64,000 nt of DNA from Curtobacterium sp. 9128 (lineage in GTDB: Bacteria; Actinomycetota; Actinomycetes; Actinomycetales; Microbacteriaceae). Each line of letters starts with the position of its first letter. Position 1 is the first letter of the stretch. The position numbers were made by a program, and so were the translations under genes. Positions 25,416-33,830 of this stretch are shown piece after piece. Location: contig NZ_LT576451.1 of NCBI RefSeq assembly GCF_900086645.1, positions 2,170,001 through 2,234,000 on the forward strand, read 5' to 3'. The notes beneath the pieces are model-generated. The model was not told the origin of the DNA and made no database searches. It worked only from the letters and a program-made list of their open reading frames with translations.

Positions 25416-27758
25416 CTAGGCGGCAGCGACCGGTTCCACCGTGACCGAAGCCGCACCGATGTACGAGAGGCCCGGCACGACGGCGGCGCACATCTGCTCG
25501 AAGTGCGGCCGATCCACTGCCGCGATGAAGCGGAACACCGACTCGAGGACGACCACCGCCTCGTGCACGTCCACGGGCCGAGAGATGTCCGCTTCTTCGC
25601 TGTGCGACGACTGGTGAAGGAACCGCACCAGACGCTGGCGGAGTGGCTGCTCGATCTGGTGTTCGTCGAACGCCGTCCGCATGCTCCCTTCGAAGTCGCC
25701 CATGAGCACTGGCAACCGAAAGGCCAGGAACGACTCCAAGAGCCGCCTCGCGGCGTTCGGTAGGAGCGCAGCAGCTTCAAGCTCAGCCTCGAACTGCGTA
25801 CCGGAGTTCCGCTCGAGGACGGCACTGCCGACTCGCCAGAACAGGTAGTGGTACTGGGAGCGCAGCTTCTTGCGGAGCTGAGGGTCGCTCCAGCTCCGCA
25901 GCACAGGCACACGACGGGGAACGTCCTCAGCGTCGCGACTCACCCTCGAGCGCAGCTCGTGCAATGAGTACGAGTTGTCCCGGCGGAGCCGCGAGTGCAG
26001 CCGGTCCAGTTGGTTCACCCACATCCGGAAGAGCTCGAAGCTGTGCGTGAGCAGGATCAACTGGTGGCGGATGCCCGCTCCGACGAAGGTGTTCCAGAGG
26101 TGCCCGGAGACGCCGACCATGATCTCCTGGTCCAGACTCGACACCGGATCGTCAATGACGACGGTCAGGTCGGCGCCACGCATCGTCTCGTCGCGGAGGC
26201 TGCACAGGAAGTGGAGCAGCGAGATCGCCGTCCGCTCGCCCTCGCTGAGACCGACGGCCGGGCGCCCGTCCCGTTCGATGGCGTAACGCCCATCGACGGC
26301 GGTGAAGCGGAGCTCGTCGCGACCGAGGAGGACGGCAACGTCTCGGGTGAGCTCGCTTGCAAGTGGTCCCGCGTCGAGCCCGGCAGAATTCAGGCGCCCA
26401 CGTTCGCGGGTCAACTGCTCGCGCTCGGCGCCGTGGTCTGCCGCTTGTTGCTCGGCGCCGAGCGCTCGCTCCGACAGCGACACGTACTCCGAGCGGATCA
26501 ACTCGACCCGAGCGCGCTCGACACGGTCGGCGGCGTCCGCGCGGATCGACTCGAACGCCGCCGAACGCTCGTTGTGGTCCCGCAGCACGAGGTTGATCGC
26601 GGCCACGTCGTCCGATTGGCCGTCGACAACACCGGGATCGAACGTGACCACGTCGAACATCGCGGAGCGCTTGGTCTCGATCGCACGGCGAACCGCGTCG
26701 AGGGCCTCGCTTCGAGACGTGGTGGCCTCTCGCACCCCGGCGAGCAGCTCACCGTACGACTCCCGGAGCGGCGGGTACAGGAGATTTGCTGCCGGCGCGC
26801 GGGAGATCATGCCCTGCTGAGCCGCGATGACCGCTGCGACGCGGCCGTCCAGCATGTCGAGCGTGCGCTCCAGCTGCCGGAACCGGCCGTCGAAGTGCGC
26901 GGCCAGAGCACCTCGGCGTTCGTCGGTCACCACACCGCCACAGAACAGGCACCGATCGCGTTGCTCGTGCCTCGACACGCCTTCACTCACCCAGGTGCTG
27001 TCCTCGGGATGCGCGGCCAGGTCGTCGAGGACCACGTTCGACACCGAGGTGGCAAGCGCGTCACCCACCTCGGCGACGAGCGGAACGACACTTTCACCGG
27101 TGATGGTGAGGAGGGAGACTGGCTCCATCTTCTGCGGACGAACAGTGCCGAGATGCGTCGAGATGACCTCGTCGAGGGGTTCGTCGAACCTGGTCGGCAA
27201 GGCATCCAGCAAGGTCTTCACCTGGCGACGGTTGTAGGCCCGGCCGTACCGTGCGCTCACGTGCTGCAGCTCGCTGTGGATCGTCGTCGCGGTCGCAGTT
27301 GCGAGACGGTCCGCAGCGTTTCTCGCGCGGCCGGCGTCCTCAACCGCGAGACGCTCCTCGCTCTCGATGATCTCGAGGCGTTCGGCGATCTGCGCGAGCC
27401 GTGTCTCGCGACCAACGCTCTTCTGGCCGAGGACGAGAAGCGGTGCTGCCTCGCTGCGATCGGTGCCGAAGCTCAGGTTGTTCTCGACGTAGTCCTGGTT
27501 GAACACGCGGACGCGTGTCCAGAAGGGGTCCTCGCTCGACGTGACTTGGCGAAGCCTGTCGCCGTCTTCGACTGAGACGTGCACGGTCGAGGCCGATGAT
27601 GCCGCGGTCGCCTCGCCGAACGCGCGTGCGACTGACGACTTGCCGGTGCCGTTGCCGCCATAGACGACGTTGATCCGTTCGAAGTTGGAGGAATCGCTGC
27701 CGGGCTGCCAACGCCGGAAAAGACCGATGCCGTCGATACGGACGATGCGCTTGATCAC
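25416..27758 (-). CDS. RloC/PrrC-like AAA ATPase with zinc hook
   Basis: The product is a 780-aa SMC/Rad50-like ATPase of the AAA_13 group that includes the anticodon nucleases PrrC and RloC. Walker A is GGNGTGKSS (34-42), the signature LSEGE (504-508), Walker B LTVVIDDP (531-538), D-loop SSLDQE and H-loop His572 in LTHSF. A coiled-coil insert carries CLFC (C270, C273), the zinc hook that marks RloC rather than PrrC. The C-terminal 200 residues match no other fold I know and include SQYHYLF (634-640). RloC cleaves tRNA at the wobble base in response to DNA damage; that activity here is inferred. GTG at 27758 is the chosen start. The replacement tRNA-Val is divergent, 164 bp upstream. Confidence 0.75.
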   Translation of the reverse strand: MIKRIVRIDGIGLFRRWQPGSDSSNFERINVVYGGNGTGKSSVARAFGEATAASSASTVHVSVEDGDRLRQVTSSEDPFWTRVRVFNQDYVENNLSFGTDRSEAAPLLVLGQKSVGRETRLAQIAERLEIIESEERLAVEDAGRARNAADRLATATATTIHSELQHVSARYGRAYNRRQVKTLLDALPTRFDEPLDEVISTHLGTVRPQKMEPVSLLTITGESVVPLVAEVGDALATSVSNVVLDDLAAHPEDSTWVSEGVSRHEQRDRCLFCGGVVTDERRGALAAHFDGRFRQLERTLDMLDGRVAAVIAAQQGMISRAPAANLLYPPLRESYGELLAGVREATTSRSEALDAVRRAIETKRSAMFDVVTFDPGVVDGQSDDVAAINLVLRDHNERSAAFESIRADAADRVERARVELIRSEYVSLSERALGAEQQAADHGAEREQLTRERGRLNSAGLDAGPLASELTRDVAVLLGRDELRFTAVDGRYAIERDGRPAVGLSEGERTAISLLHFLCSLRDETMRGADLTVVIDDPVSSLDQEIMVGVSGHLWNTFVGAGIRHQLILLTHSFELFRMWVNQLDRLHSRLRRDNSYSLHELRSRVSRDAEDVPRRVPVLRSWSDPQLRKKLRSQYHYLFWRVGSAVLERNSGTQFEAELEAAALLPNAARRLLESFLAFRLPVLMGDFEGSMRTAFDEHQIEQPLRQRLVRFLHQSSHSEEADISRPVDVHEAVVVLESVFRFIAAVDRPHFEQMCAAVVPGLSYIGAASVTVEPVAAA

Positions 27759-27922
27759 GGGACCCCCGGCCCTTCGAGTGTGGACCCGGTCGGGTCGAAC
27801 GAGCGCCGCAGCGCCGAGGGCAAGTATCGCGCAGGCGAGAGTCGGCCACCGTCGTCGGCGACGGCGAGTCAAGTCGCTCGTCGTCACGATGTCAGCTCAT
27901 CGCCAAGTAGGATCGGCCTTGA

Positions 27923-27995
27923 GGGCTCTTAGCTCAGTTGGTAGAGCACTTCGCTTACACCGAAGTGGTCGGCGGTTCGAGCCCGCCAGAGCCCA
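27923..27995 (+). tRNA. Island-borne tRNA-Val(TAC), complete
   Basis: A complete 73-nt tRNA: acceptor GGGCTCT (27923-27929) with AGAGCCC (27988-27994), discriminator A27995, anticodon stem CTTCG/CGAAG, loop CTTACAC and anticodon TAC at 27956-27958, and T stem GGCGG/CCGCC-type pairing. CCA is not fully encoded. It has the anticodon of the tRNA gene that the island interrupts but differs from it in the acceptor, anticodon stem and T arm. It therefore lacks the 17-bp integration core and should not itself be a target. Confidence 0.95.
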
Positions 27996-28055
27996 CCGGA
28001 CCCTGGCAATGGTTCCGGCTCGAGCACGGGTCAGCTCCGCCGACTCGGCTCGTGA

Positions 28056-28481
28056 TCAGCCGACGTAGAACACGTGGGGCGCACGGGCCTGCACCGAGAG
28101 CTGTCCGCCGGGACCGTTGCCCCCTACGATGACTTTGAACGGCTGCCCCGAGCCGTGATTTCGTCCAGCGCATGCGCACTCACACAGCCATGCGTTTTCG
28201 GGGAGTCCCGTCTTCCAGCACGCTTCCACGCACTTCTCGACACCGCCATGCTGAATCACCGTTACCCGGCCGTATCGTGCGGCGAGACCGTGGATGACAG
28301 CGTTCGTGTGCGGCCGCGAGACCGACCATGATCGGGAGCTGGGGGAGTAGTCGACCTGACCACGCCGTGAAGCGTTGAACATGTCTCCGAGGATGGTGTA
28401 GCCGCGTCCGTTGCCCTCGAACGGCATGTTCTGGATCTCCGTGCGCCGACCAGGACGAATCGTCACCGTGAGATCACCCAT
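28056..28481 (-). CDS. Hypothetical Cys-rich protein
   Basis: The product is a 141-aa protein of unknown family. A Cys-rich middle, GGVEKCVEACWKTGLP then WLCECACAGRNHG (about residues 79-108), suggests a small metal-bound module. The rest is polar with no signal or membrane segment. Codon use is regular through the frame and no larger competing frame exists. It lies between the island tRNA-Val and the PIN-domain module, on the opposite strand from both. Confidence 0.55.
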   Translation of the reverse strand: MGDLTVTIRPGRRTEIQNMPFEGNGRGYTILGDMFNASRRGQVDYSPSSRSWSVSRPHTNAVIHGLAARYGRVTVIQHGGVEKCVEACWKTGLPENAWLCECACAGRNHGSGQPFKVIVGGNGPGGQLSVQARAPHVFYVG

Positions 28482-28633
28482 GCTCGGAGCCTAGAGGCTC
28501 TCGAGCGGTGCGCGCCGGAGGTCTGGAGCGGGATTGGGGCAAGGCGCACTTGTACGCGTCACCTTCTTGATGGCCTCCGGTCGGCGAGTTGACTTGCTCG
28601 ACACCCGAACTCGGGGTCGCTTCGAAGGCCGAC

Positions 28634-29899
28634 ATGAGGGATCGTCGGTCGGATGGGGAGCACGGCAGCCACCGAGTCTGGATCGTTGAGCCACCACGCG
28701 GTGTTGCCGTGAGCGCCGACCAGCCAGGGACGATCGCGGTCACTCTGCACGGGAGCCGCGTGATGATCGACCGCGTCGTCTTCGTCGAGCTGTTCGAGAA
28801 CTCTGTCGTGAGTGCACGCGTTCCGTATCGCCACGCCCTCGAACGGTCAACGATCAGCTTTTCTGATCTCGTCGATCTGGCGCGCACCGCACAGGTGCCG
28901 TACGCACTCTGCTTCGCGCCGCGCGAGCTGGTTCGGGCGCAGGTCGAAACGAAGACGCAGAAGCTGCTGCAAGGGTTGAGCAAAGACACCTTCGCCGTCA
29001 ACTCGCGTACGACGATCGAGCTCAGCGACGTCGAGCTCATCGTCAAGGATCTTGTGCGGAAGCAGATGATGCTGCGCACTCACGACGAGTCGCTCGCCGA
29101 GAACAAGATCGTTGGAGTCCTCCGGAAGCCTCGGGCGACGATCGAGGAGGACGTCGCCGTGCTGCTCACAGCTCTCGACTTGGATGTGGCCGTACTCCGC
29201 TCGGCTCGATCGAAGGGCGCCGCCCTGTCGTTGCTCATCGAGACGCTGGAGTCGCACCAGATCCTCGTCTCGCGCAGCGTCCGCGGCTTCATGCCGCAGC
29301 TCATCGAGGTCAAGTTCAGTGGGCTGACCATCAAGGACAAGAAGGTCCCGTACATCTTCCTCTCGCGGGGGAGTCACGGCGACGACGAGGAGCCGGAGGG
29401 GCGTCAGCTCTTCACGCTTACCCTTCTCACCGTCTTGGTCGCTCGCGGCATCTTCGCCCCGGTGACCTACGACGGCCGGAACCTTGCGTCGAACCCGGGC
29501 CGCGAGTACGACATCGTTGGCGAGGTCCTAATGCCGGCGGCGCAGATGCGAACGGTTCCGTCCGACGACCTCGGGAAAATCAGGAGCACCGCCGACTCGT
29601 TCAAGGTGACTCCGAGCGCGCTGGTCGTGCGCCTCCAGCGGCTCGGACTCATCAGTTGTGTCGGTGCTCAGCAACACCTCGAGGAACTTCGCCTCGAGTT
29701 CGCCAACCGGCCGAAGTCGCAGGGCCGCCAACCGAAACCCGTGAACGGGGTCCGGACGTACAACGGCCGGGAGCTGTCCGTTCGCATGCTCGGCGCGCTG
29801 GATGCCGGCAAGATCACCGAAGGTGAGTTCTGCCGAGCGGTCTGCGCGAACAAGATCCGACCGCGAGAGATCCGGGACTTCCGGGAGGCGCTCGGATGA
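28634..29899 (+). CDS. ImmA/IrrE-like (COG2856) protein lacking HExxH
   Basis: The product is a 421-aa protein resembling the COG2856 HTH/ImmA-IrrE partners of PIN-type toxins. Supporting segments are ISFSDLVDLARTAQVPYALC (about 76-95), and in the protease-like region KKVPYIFLSRGS followed by QLFTLTLLTVLVARG. The zinc site HExxH normally sits in that last stretch (LFTLAHELAH in the family); here His and Glu are both replaced. A C-terminal stretch DSFKVTPSALVVRLQRLGLI resembles the family's regulator-like end. ATG at 28634 follows GAAGG. The stop overlaps the PIN gene start (ATGA). It probably acts as antitoxin or regulator; family placement is by motif reading. Confidence 0.62.
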   Translation: MRDRRSDGEHGSHRVWIVEPPRGVAVSADQPGTIAVTLHGSRVMIDRVVFVELFENSVVSARVPYRHALERSTISFSDLVDLARTAQVPYALCFAPRELVRAQVETKTQKLLQGLSKDTFAVNSRTTIELSDVELIVKDLVRKQMMLRTHDESLAENKIVGVLRKPRATIEEDVAVLLTALDLDVAVLRSARSKGAALSLLIETLESHQILVSRSVRGFMPQLIEVKFSGLTIKDKKVPYIFLSRGSHGDDEEPEGRQLFTLTLLTVLVARGIFAPVTYDGRNLASNPGREYDIVGEVLMPAAQMRTVPSDDLGKIRSTADSFKVTPSALVVRLQRLGLISCVGAQQHLEELRLEFANRPKSQGRQPKPVNGVRTYNGRELSVRMLGALDAGKITEGEFCRAVCANKIRPREIRDFREALG

Positions 29900-30336
29900 T
29901 GGGGACGTTCTACCTCCTCGACAACAACGCGTTGACTCGGCTGACGCCGGAGCAACGCTCCTCGGCGTTCGTGCACGAACAGTGTCGGCTACCGTCCGAA
30001 GTGCTCCACGAAGCACGATTCCTTCCGGACGTCGATTCGCTGCGCGCGCTCGAATACTCGACCGATGAGGGCGTCCTCCTGCACCTCGCTGCCGTCCTTC
30101 AATGTGTTCCAGCCGACGACACGACCCTCATCGACCTCTACGCAAATCTCGGGAATGCCGACCCGATGTTGCTCGCGTGCGCGCTCGACGCGATGGCCGA
30201 GGCTGAGCTGGGTCTGTTCGGTGCGGAGTGGGTGGTCGTGTCGAACGACCGCGCCGTGGTGACGCTGGCTGGTGACCTAGGCGTGCCGACACTCTCGAGC
30301 GACGAGTTCTCGTTGGTGCTCATCGAGGAGGGCTGA
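29896..30336 (+). CDS. PIN-domain-like ribonuclease, toxin candidate
   Basis: The product is a 146-aa protein with PIN-domain landmarks: an N-terminal strand with paired acids/amides YLLDNNALTRL (about 6-16), an acidic centre NADPMLLACALDAM (about 92-105), and the C-terminal strand-Asp-strand VVVSNDRAVVTLAGDLGVPT (about 115-134) with a final SSDEF. PIN toxins cut RNA, often tRNA or rRNA. ATG at 29896 overlaps the partner gene by 4 bp. DUF4411-type PIN proteins have a similar size and partner. Nuclease function is inferred. Confidence 0.68.
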   Translation: MMGTFYLLDNNALTRLTPEQRSSAFVHEQCRLPSEVLHEARFLPDVDSLRALEYSTDEGVLLHLAAVLQCVPADDTTLIDLYANLGNADPMLLACALDAMAEAELGLFGAEWVVVSNDRAVVTLAGDLGVPTLSSDEFSLVLIEEG

Positions 30337-30382
30337 GACGGAGCGGCCGGGCCGGGCCCCGTTCGGTTCCGCTGCCTCCGCC

Positions 30383-31468
30383 TCATGACAAGTCTCGCTC
30401 CTCGGAGCGCTCGCGTCGAGCTCGCATCATCCGGGCGATGGCGGCCATGTCGCCGTCGTCGTTCATCCAGTGGGAGTAGCGGTTGACGGTCTGCTGTGTC
30501 GTGCTGTGACCGAGCCATACAGAGATGGTCTTGACGTTGATTCCGTCGCTCATCCACGCCGTCGCGGCGGTGTGGCGAAGGTCGTGGACACGATGGTTCC
30601 CTGCCGTCGTCTTCCAGCGAAGGTCGCGGGTGAAGTTCGGTCCGCTCAGTTCGGAGCCGCCGGTCGACCGGAACAGGAACGCGTCGGGCGACTTGCCATC
30701 AGCATGGCGCATCGCGATTTCCTCTGCGTTGCCCATGAGAGGGACCTTCCGGCTTCGCCGTCCTTTCGTCTGCTTTTCGGGGTACCCGTCGCTCTTCGAG
30801 CGCTCGACCATGACTGCGGGGAAGGGGTTCGTGACGATGTTGCGGACACGGAGCGCCTTCATCTCTCCCCAGCGCAAGCCGGTCTCCCGAAGAAACTCGA
30901 CAACGTCGGCGTAGTTCGGGTTCAGGGCTCGCTGAGCCACGAGCATCGACCTGAACTCCGACTCGGTGAAGGGCCGGACGGTGTTCGTTTCCGTTCCGTC
31001 CCCGCGACCGAGCGGCGCATCCAGGACTGGGTTGTGCGAGATGTACGCCTCCCGCACCGCGTACGCGAAGACCCCACCGAGCGACTCCCGAATTCGCTTC
31101 GCGGTGCTGTGCCGCTTGGTGCGCACGAGGTTGGCGACGTACCTTCGCAGCTGCCGGCCGTCGATGGAACCGATGGGAAGCCGCTTCATCTGGTCTGAGA
31201 CGTGGAGGCGGAGGTTTGTCTCATCGGTGTCGTAGGTCTGCTGCGAGACGAGTCCGCGCCGCTCGGTCAGGAACTCCTTGATGAGTTCTGCGAGCGTCAT
31301 CTCGGCGTTGCGAGGGTCGGACCAGGTTCCGGATGCGAGAGTCGTCTTCTGGCCGAGCTCCCAAGCGTCGGCGTCCTTCTTCCGGTCGAACGTCGCCATC
31401 GAGACCTGCTTGCCGCGGTGGTAGACGCGGGCGCGCCAACGTCCGTTGTCCGCCTTCTTGACGCTCAT
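30383..31468 (-). CDS. int: Tyrosine-type site-specific integrase
   Basis: The product is a 361-aa tyrosine recombinase, the likely enzyme for integration into tRNA-Val. An N-terminal AP2-like arm-binding region (about 1-50) is followed by a core-binding SAM-like domain (about 57-150) and the catalytic domain (about 165-361). The catalytic residues read R199 (TGLRWGE), H295 and R298 (HDLRH), H321 (LGHSTTQ) and Y331 (VNRYSHW). ATG at 31468 overlaps the excisionase-like stop (ATGA). It is complete, so the island may still be able to excise if the excisionase works. Confidence 0.92.
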   Translation of the reverse strand: MSVKKADNGRWRARVYHRGKQVSMATFDRKKDADAWELGQKTTLASGTWSDPRNAEMTLAELIKEFLTERRGLVSQQTYDTDETNLRLHVSDQMKRLPIGSIDGRQLRRYVANLVRTKRHSTAKRIRESLGGVFAYAVREAYISHNPVLDAPLGRGDGTETNTVRPFTESEFRSMLVAQRALNPNYADVVEFLRETGLRWGEMKALRVRNIVTNPFPAVMVERSKSDGYPEKQTKGRRSRKVPLMGNAEEIAMRHADGKSPDAFLFRSTGGSELSGPNFTRDLRWKTTAGNHRVHDLRHTAATAWMSDGINVKTISVWLGHSTTQQTVNRYSHWMNDDGDMAAIARMMRARRERSEERDLS

Positions 31469-31746
31469 CAGGCTGCCTCCGCCTCGTCGCTCAGCATGTT
31501 GAGCCATGCATCGACGTCGGACGTCCGAAACCTGAGGGCTCGACCGATGCGGACGCCCCTCGGGCCGCGTCCCTGGCTTCGCAGCGAGTAGAGCGTGCTC
31601 TTCGAGGTCTGCGTGTAGTGGCTGAGCTCGTCCATCGTGAGCATTGGCTCCAGCTGGGGGTTCGCGCTCGCGTCGGTCATGGATTGTGTATGCGCGGACG
31701 CATTCGGTACGCCGCACGTCGCGCAGCGGGTCTGGGTTTCGGTCAT
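31468..31746 (-). CDS. Excisionase-like HTH protein
   Basis: The product is a 92-aa protein with a MerR-like/excisionase winged helix: MDELSHYTQTSKSTLYSLRS (about 37-56), then GRALRFRTSDVDAWL (about 67-81), the helix-wing-helix order of Xis/AlpA proteins. It directly precedes the integrase gene with an ATGA overlap, as in many actinobacterial elements. The start at 31746 gives a Cys-bearing N-terminus (RCATCGV); an in-frame ATG at 31680 leaves the HTH intact and may be the true start. Confidence 0.8.
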   Translation of the reverse strand: MTETQTRCATCGVPNASAHTQSMTDASANPQLEPMLTMDELSHYTQTSKSTLYSLRSQGRGPRGVRIGRALRFRTSDVDAWLNMLSDEAEAA

Positions 31747-31918
31747 GGGAGGCCTATGCGTCGCTCACGGGACCAGCACCCGGAAACCGGGTTTTGCCTG
31801 GTCAGGCGGTAACTCGGGACGATCGTCGCCAGTCCAGTCGGTCACGATCGCACGCGAGACCGGGGAGTGGGGCGCCCGTTCCTTGAACATCTGGCACCCT
31901 TTGAGCGTGGCAACGATC

Positions 31919-32632
31919 ATGACGAAGACAAAGGCAGCCGCGACCATCCGGGAGCACCTCGCCCAGAGCGGCGTCGATGTGACGAAGCTCCACACGGTCA
32001 CGAACACCGCTCAGCTCGTCATTCTCGAAGACGACCTCGTCGTTTCTGCAGCGTTGCTTCGGCCGCGCGGCGTGACCGCCGACCAGGTCACGCCGGTCCT
32101 CGAGCGAGCTGAGATGCGAGCGGTTCGGGTGTACGTGGTGTCTGGCTGGAACGAGGATGCAACTGCGGCTCTTGACGCGGTAGGCATCGAGCGATTCAGC
32201 ATTGGGTCAAACGGTGTTGTCACAGCGGACAACGTGGTGGCGGAGATCTCGGCTGCCTCGGGAGCGCTGCTGGACGAGGCTAGGGCGCTGAGCGTTGTCA
32301 ACGACATCGCGGCCGCCGCACACCGGCTCCAGGCTGCGGCGGAGCAGCTTGTCGATCTGGCTTTGCGAGTCCGTATCGCGCAACAGCGCGGAGCTGTCAC
32401 GTCGACGGAATGGTTGGACGTCGTGGACATTCGGAGACGAGTAGACGACGCGCGGAACTTGCTGGCTCCTGCTCTTGATCGTGCGAAGGTGGCGGTGCCC
32501 TTCGGCCGTGTTCCAGCGAGTCGGATCGCTCGTTGGCTTCCGGTCAGATCTGCGAACGAGACGCTGGCGGAAGTCATGGCAATCGGTCGCCGAGAGATCG
32601 ACGCGTCGCAGAGGGCGCTCGGGCTGGCGTAG
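31919..32632 (+). CDS. Hypothetical protein, island
   Basis: The product is a 237-aa soluble protein that I cannot assign. The N-terminal half (about 1-105) is an alternating alpha/beta stretch with RVYVVSGWNEDATAALDAVG, resembling a nuclease-fold-like beta-alpha unit. The C-terminal half is helical with heptad-like spacing and Ala-rich segments (about 115-235). ATG at 31919 is chosen; GTG at 31907 is in frame. It is divergent from the integrase/excisionase pair. Confidence 0.6.
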   Translation: MTKTKAAATIREHLAQSGVDVTKLHTVTNTAQLVILEDDLVVSAALLRPRGVTADQVTPVLERAEMRAVRVYVVSGWNEDATAALDAVGIERFSIGSNGVVTADNVVAEISAASGALLDEARALSVVNDIAAAAHRLQAAAEQLVDLALRVRIAQQRGAVTSTEWLDVVDIRRRVDDARNLLAPALDRAKVAVPFGRVPASRIARWLPVRSANETLAEVMAIGRREIDASQRALGLA

Positions 32633-32649
32633 CGTCGCCAGCCCTGGCG

Positions 32650-32949
32650 TCAGGGCTCGTCGGGCAGCTCCGTCAGGGTGCGTCGAATGAGCTCGTGGGA
32701 GAGCACTCCGACATCCGTTCCGGCGTGCAAGGCCTTGAGTGCTCCGATGAGCTCCTCCCGCGCGATGTTCGCAACCTCCCCGCTGTCCCAAACTTCGGCC
32801 GCGCGCACCCGCCATCGGGTGCGTCGGATGACCTCGAACGCGGTCTCGTCCGACGCCGGGTCCTGCGCGGCGAGAAGAACGAGTCGTTCGAGTTCACGTG
32901 AGGTCTGGAGCAGCGCCCATCGTGCGCGCAGTTGAGATGCGATATCCAT
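32650..32949 (-). CDS. Small helical hypothetical protein
   Basis: The product is a 99-aa, mostly helical protein with evenly spaced Arg, Glu and Leu, no Cys and no membrane segment. It is unknown to me. The gene is convergent with the hypothetical gene at 31919, with 17 bp between stops. Codon usage fits a coding frame, but its short length keeps confidence moderate. Confidence 0.5.
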   Translation of the reverse strand: MDIASQLRARWALLQTSRELERLVLLAAQDPASDETAFEVIRRTRWRVRAAEVWDSGEVANIAREELIGALKALHAGTDVGVLSHELIRRTLTELPDEP

Positions 32950-33830
32950 GCTCGTCTCTATGCGCGGAGTTCCTCGACCTGCTCCTCCGAGCCGTGCGAA
33001 TTGGGCCTCAGAATGACACGCCGGGGCCAGCGCCAGCTCGCCAATTTCGCCCAGAACAGGGCCGAATTTTCGCTCGACGCCTCACCCATGTCGGAGACGG
33101 CGGAACCGTTGCGTCTTGTGAGGAAAGACCAACGGGCCAGACGACGTGGCACGCGGCGATGCGATCCTACGAGGCTCCCGCTGGTCCGTTGCGCCCGTGT
33201 CAGGCTCCGGTAGAGGAGCGGCGCGACGACGATGTCGTGGAGGCCTGAGGTCACCTCTCAGACCGTTCATGCGCGGCTCCTGTCGTCGACACGTCATCGC
33301 TTCGCCTTCGCCGAGCCCGCTGTCGTACACACCACGGGTCACGGCGGACGCACCGCGAGTGTCCTCGTCTCGTCAATTCACGTCGGGCCGACATCAGGGT
33401 GCTGCCGAAGACGGCCCCGCATGCTCGCCGCCCAGGTCGTGATCTCCCGGCAAGGCGTCGTGCGCCTGCCACGCGCGTCACATCTTGGTGATGTCCTTCT
33501 GGACACTGTGCCGACGTGAGCGCACCGACGTGGCGCTGCCGTTTGCGGTTCGCCGACCGTTCCTCCTGGACGATTCGACATCATCACACCGCTCGCTACG
33601 ACGCTGTCGGCCAACACGCGATCTTGGCTGACGATCTCGCGCCGGTCCTACTGCCTTGGCACGACCAGGCTCCACCCATTGATGGTCATTAGCGGCGCTA
33701 CCGCGCACATAAGGAGAACCGGGACCGCGGATACTCCGACCCTCCCTAACGTTGACGGTCGAGGGGTGACACGTCTGGCAGTGACGCCGACTGGCCCAGC
33801 CCTCGTGTCCGCTCAACGAGGAGAGGCCCA
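32950..33830. other. Gene-free stretch, 881 bp
   Basis: I see no convincing gene on either strand. Only short frames with no family features occur. The sequence reads as decayed DNA between two modules of the island. The end of the stretch holds the ribosome site GAGGAGAGG of the transporter fragment that follows. Confidence 0.5.
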
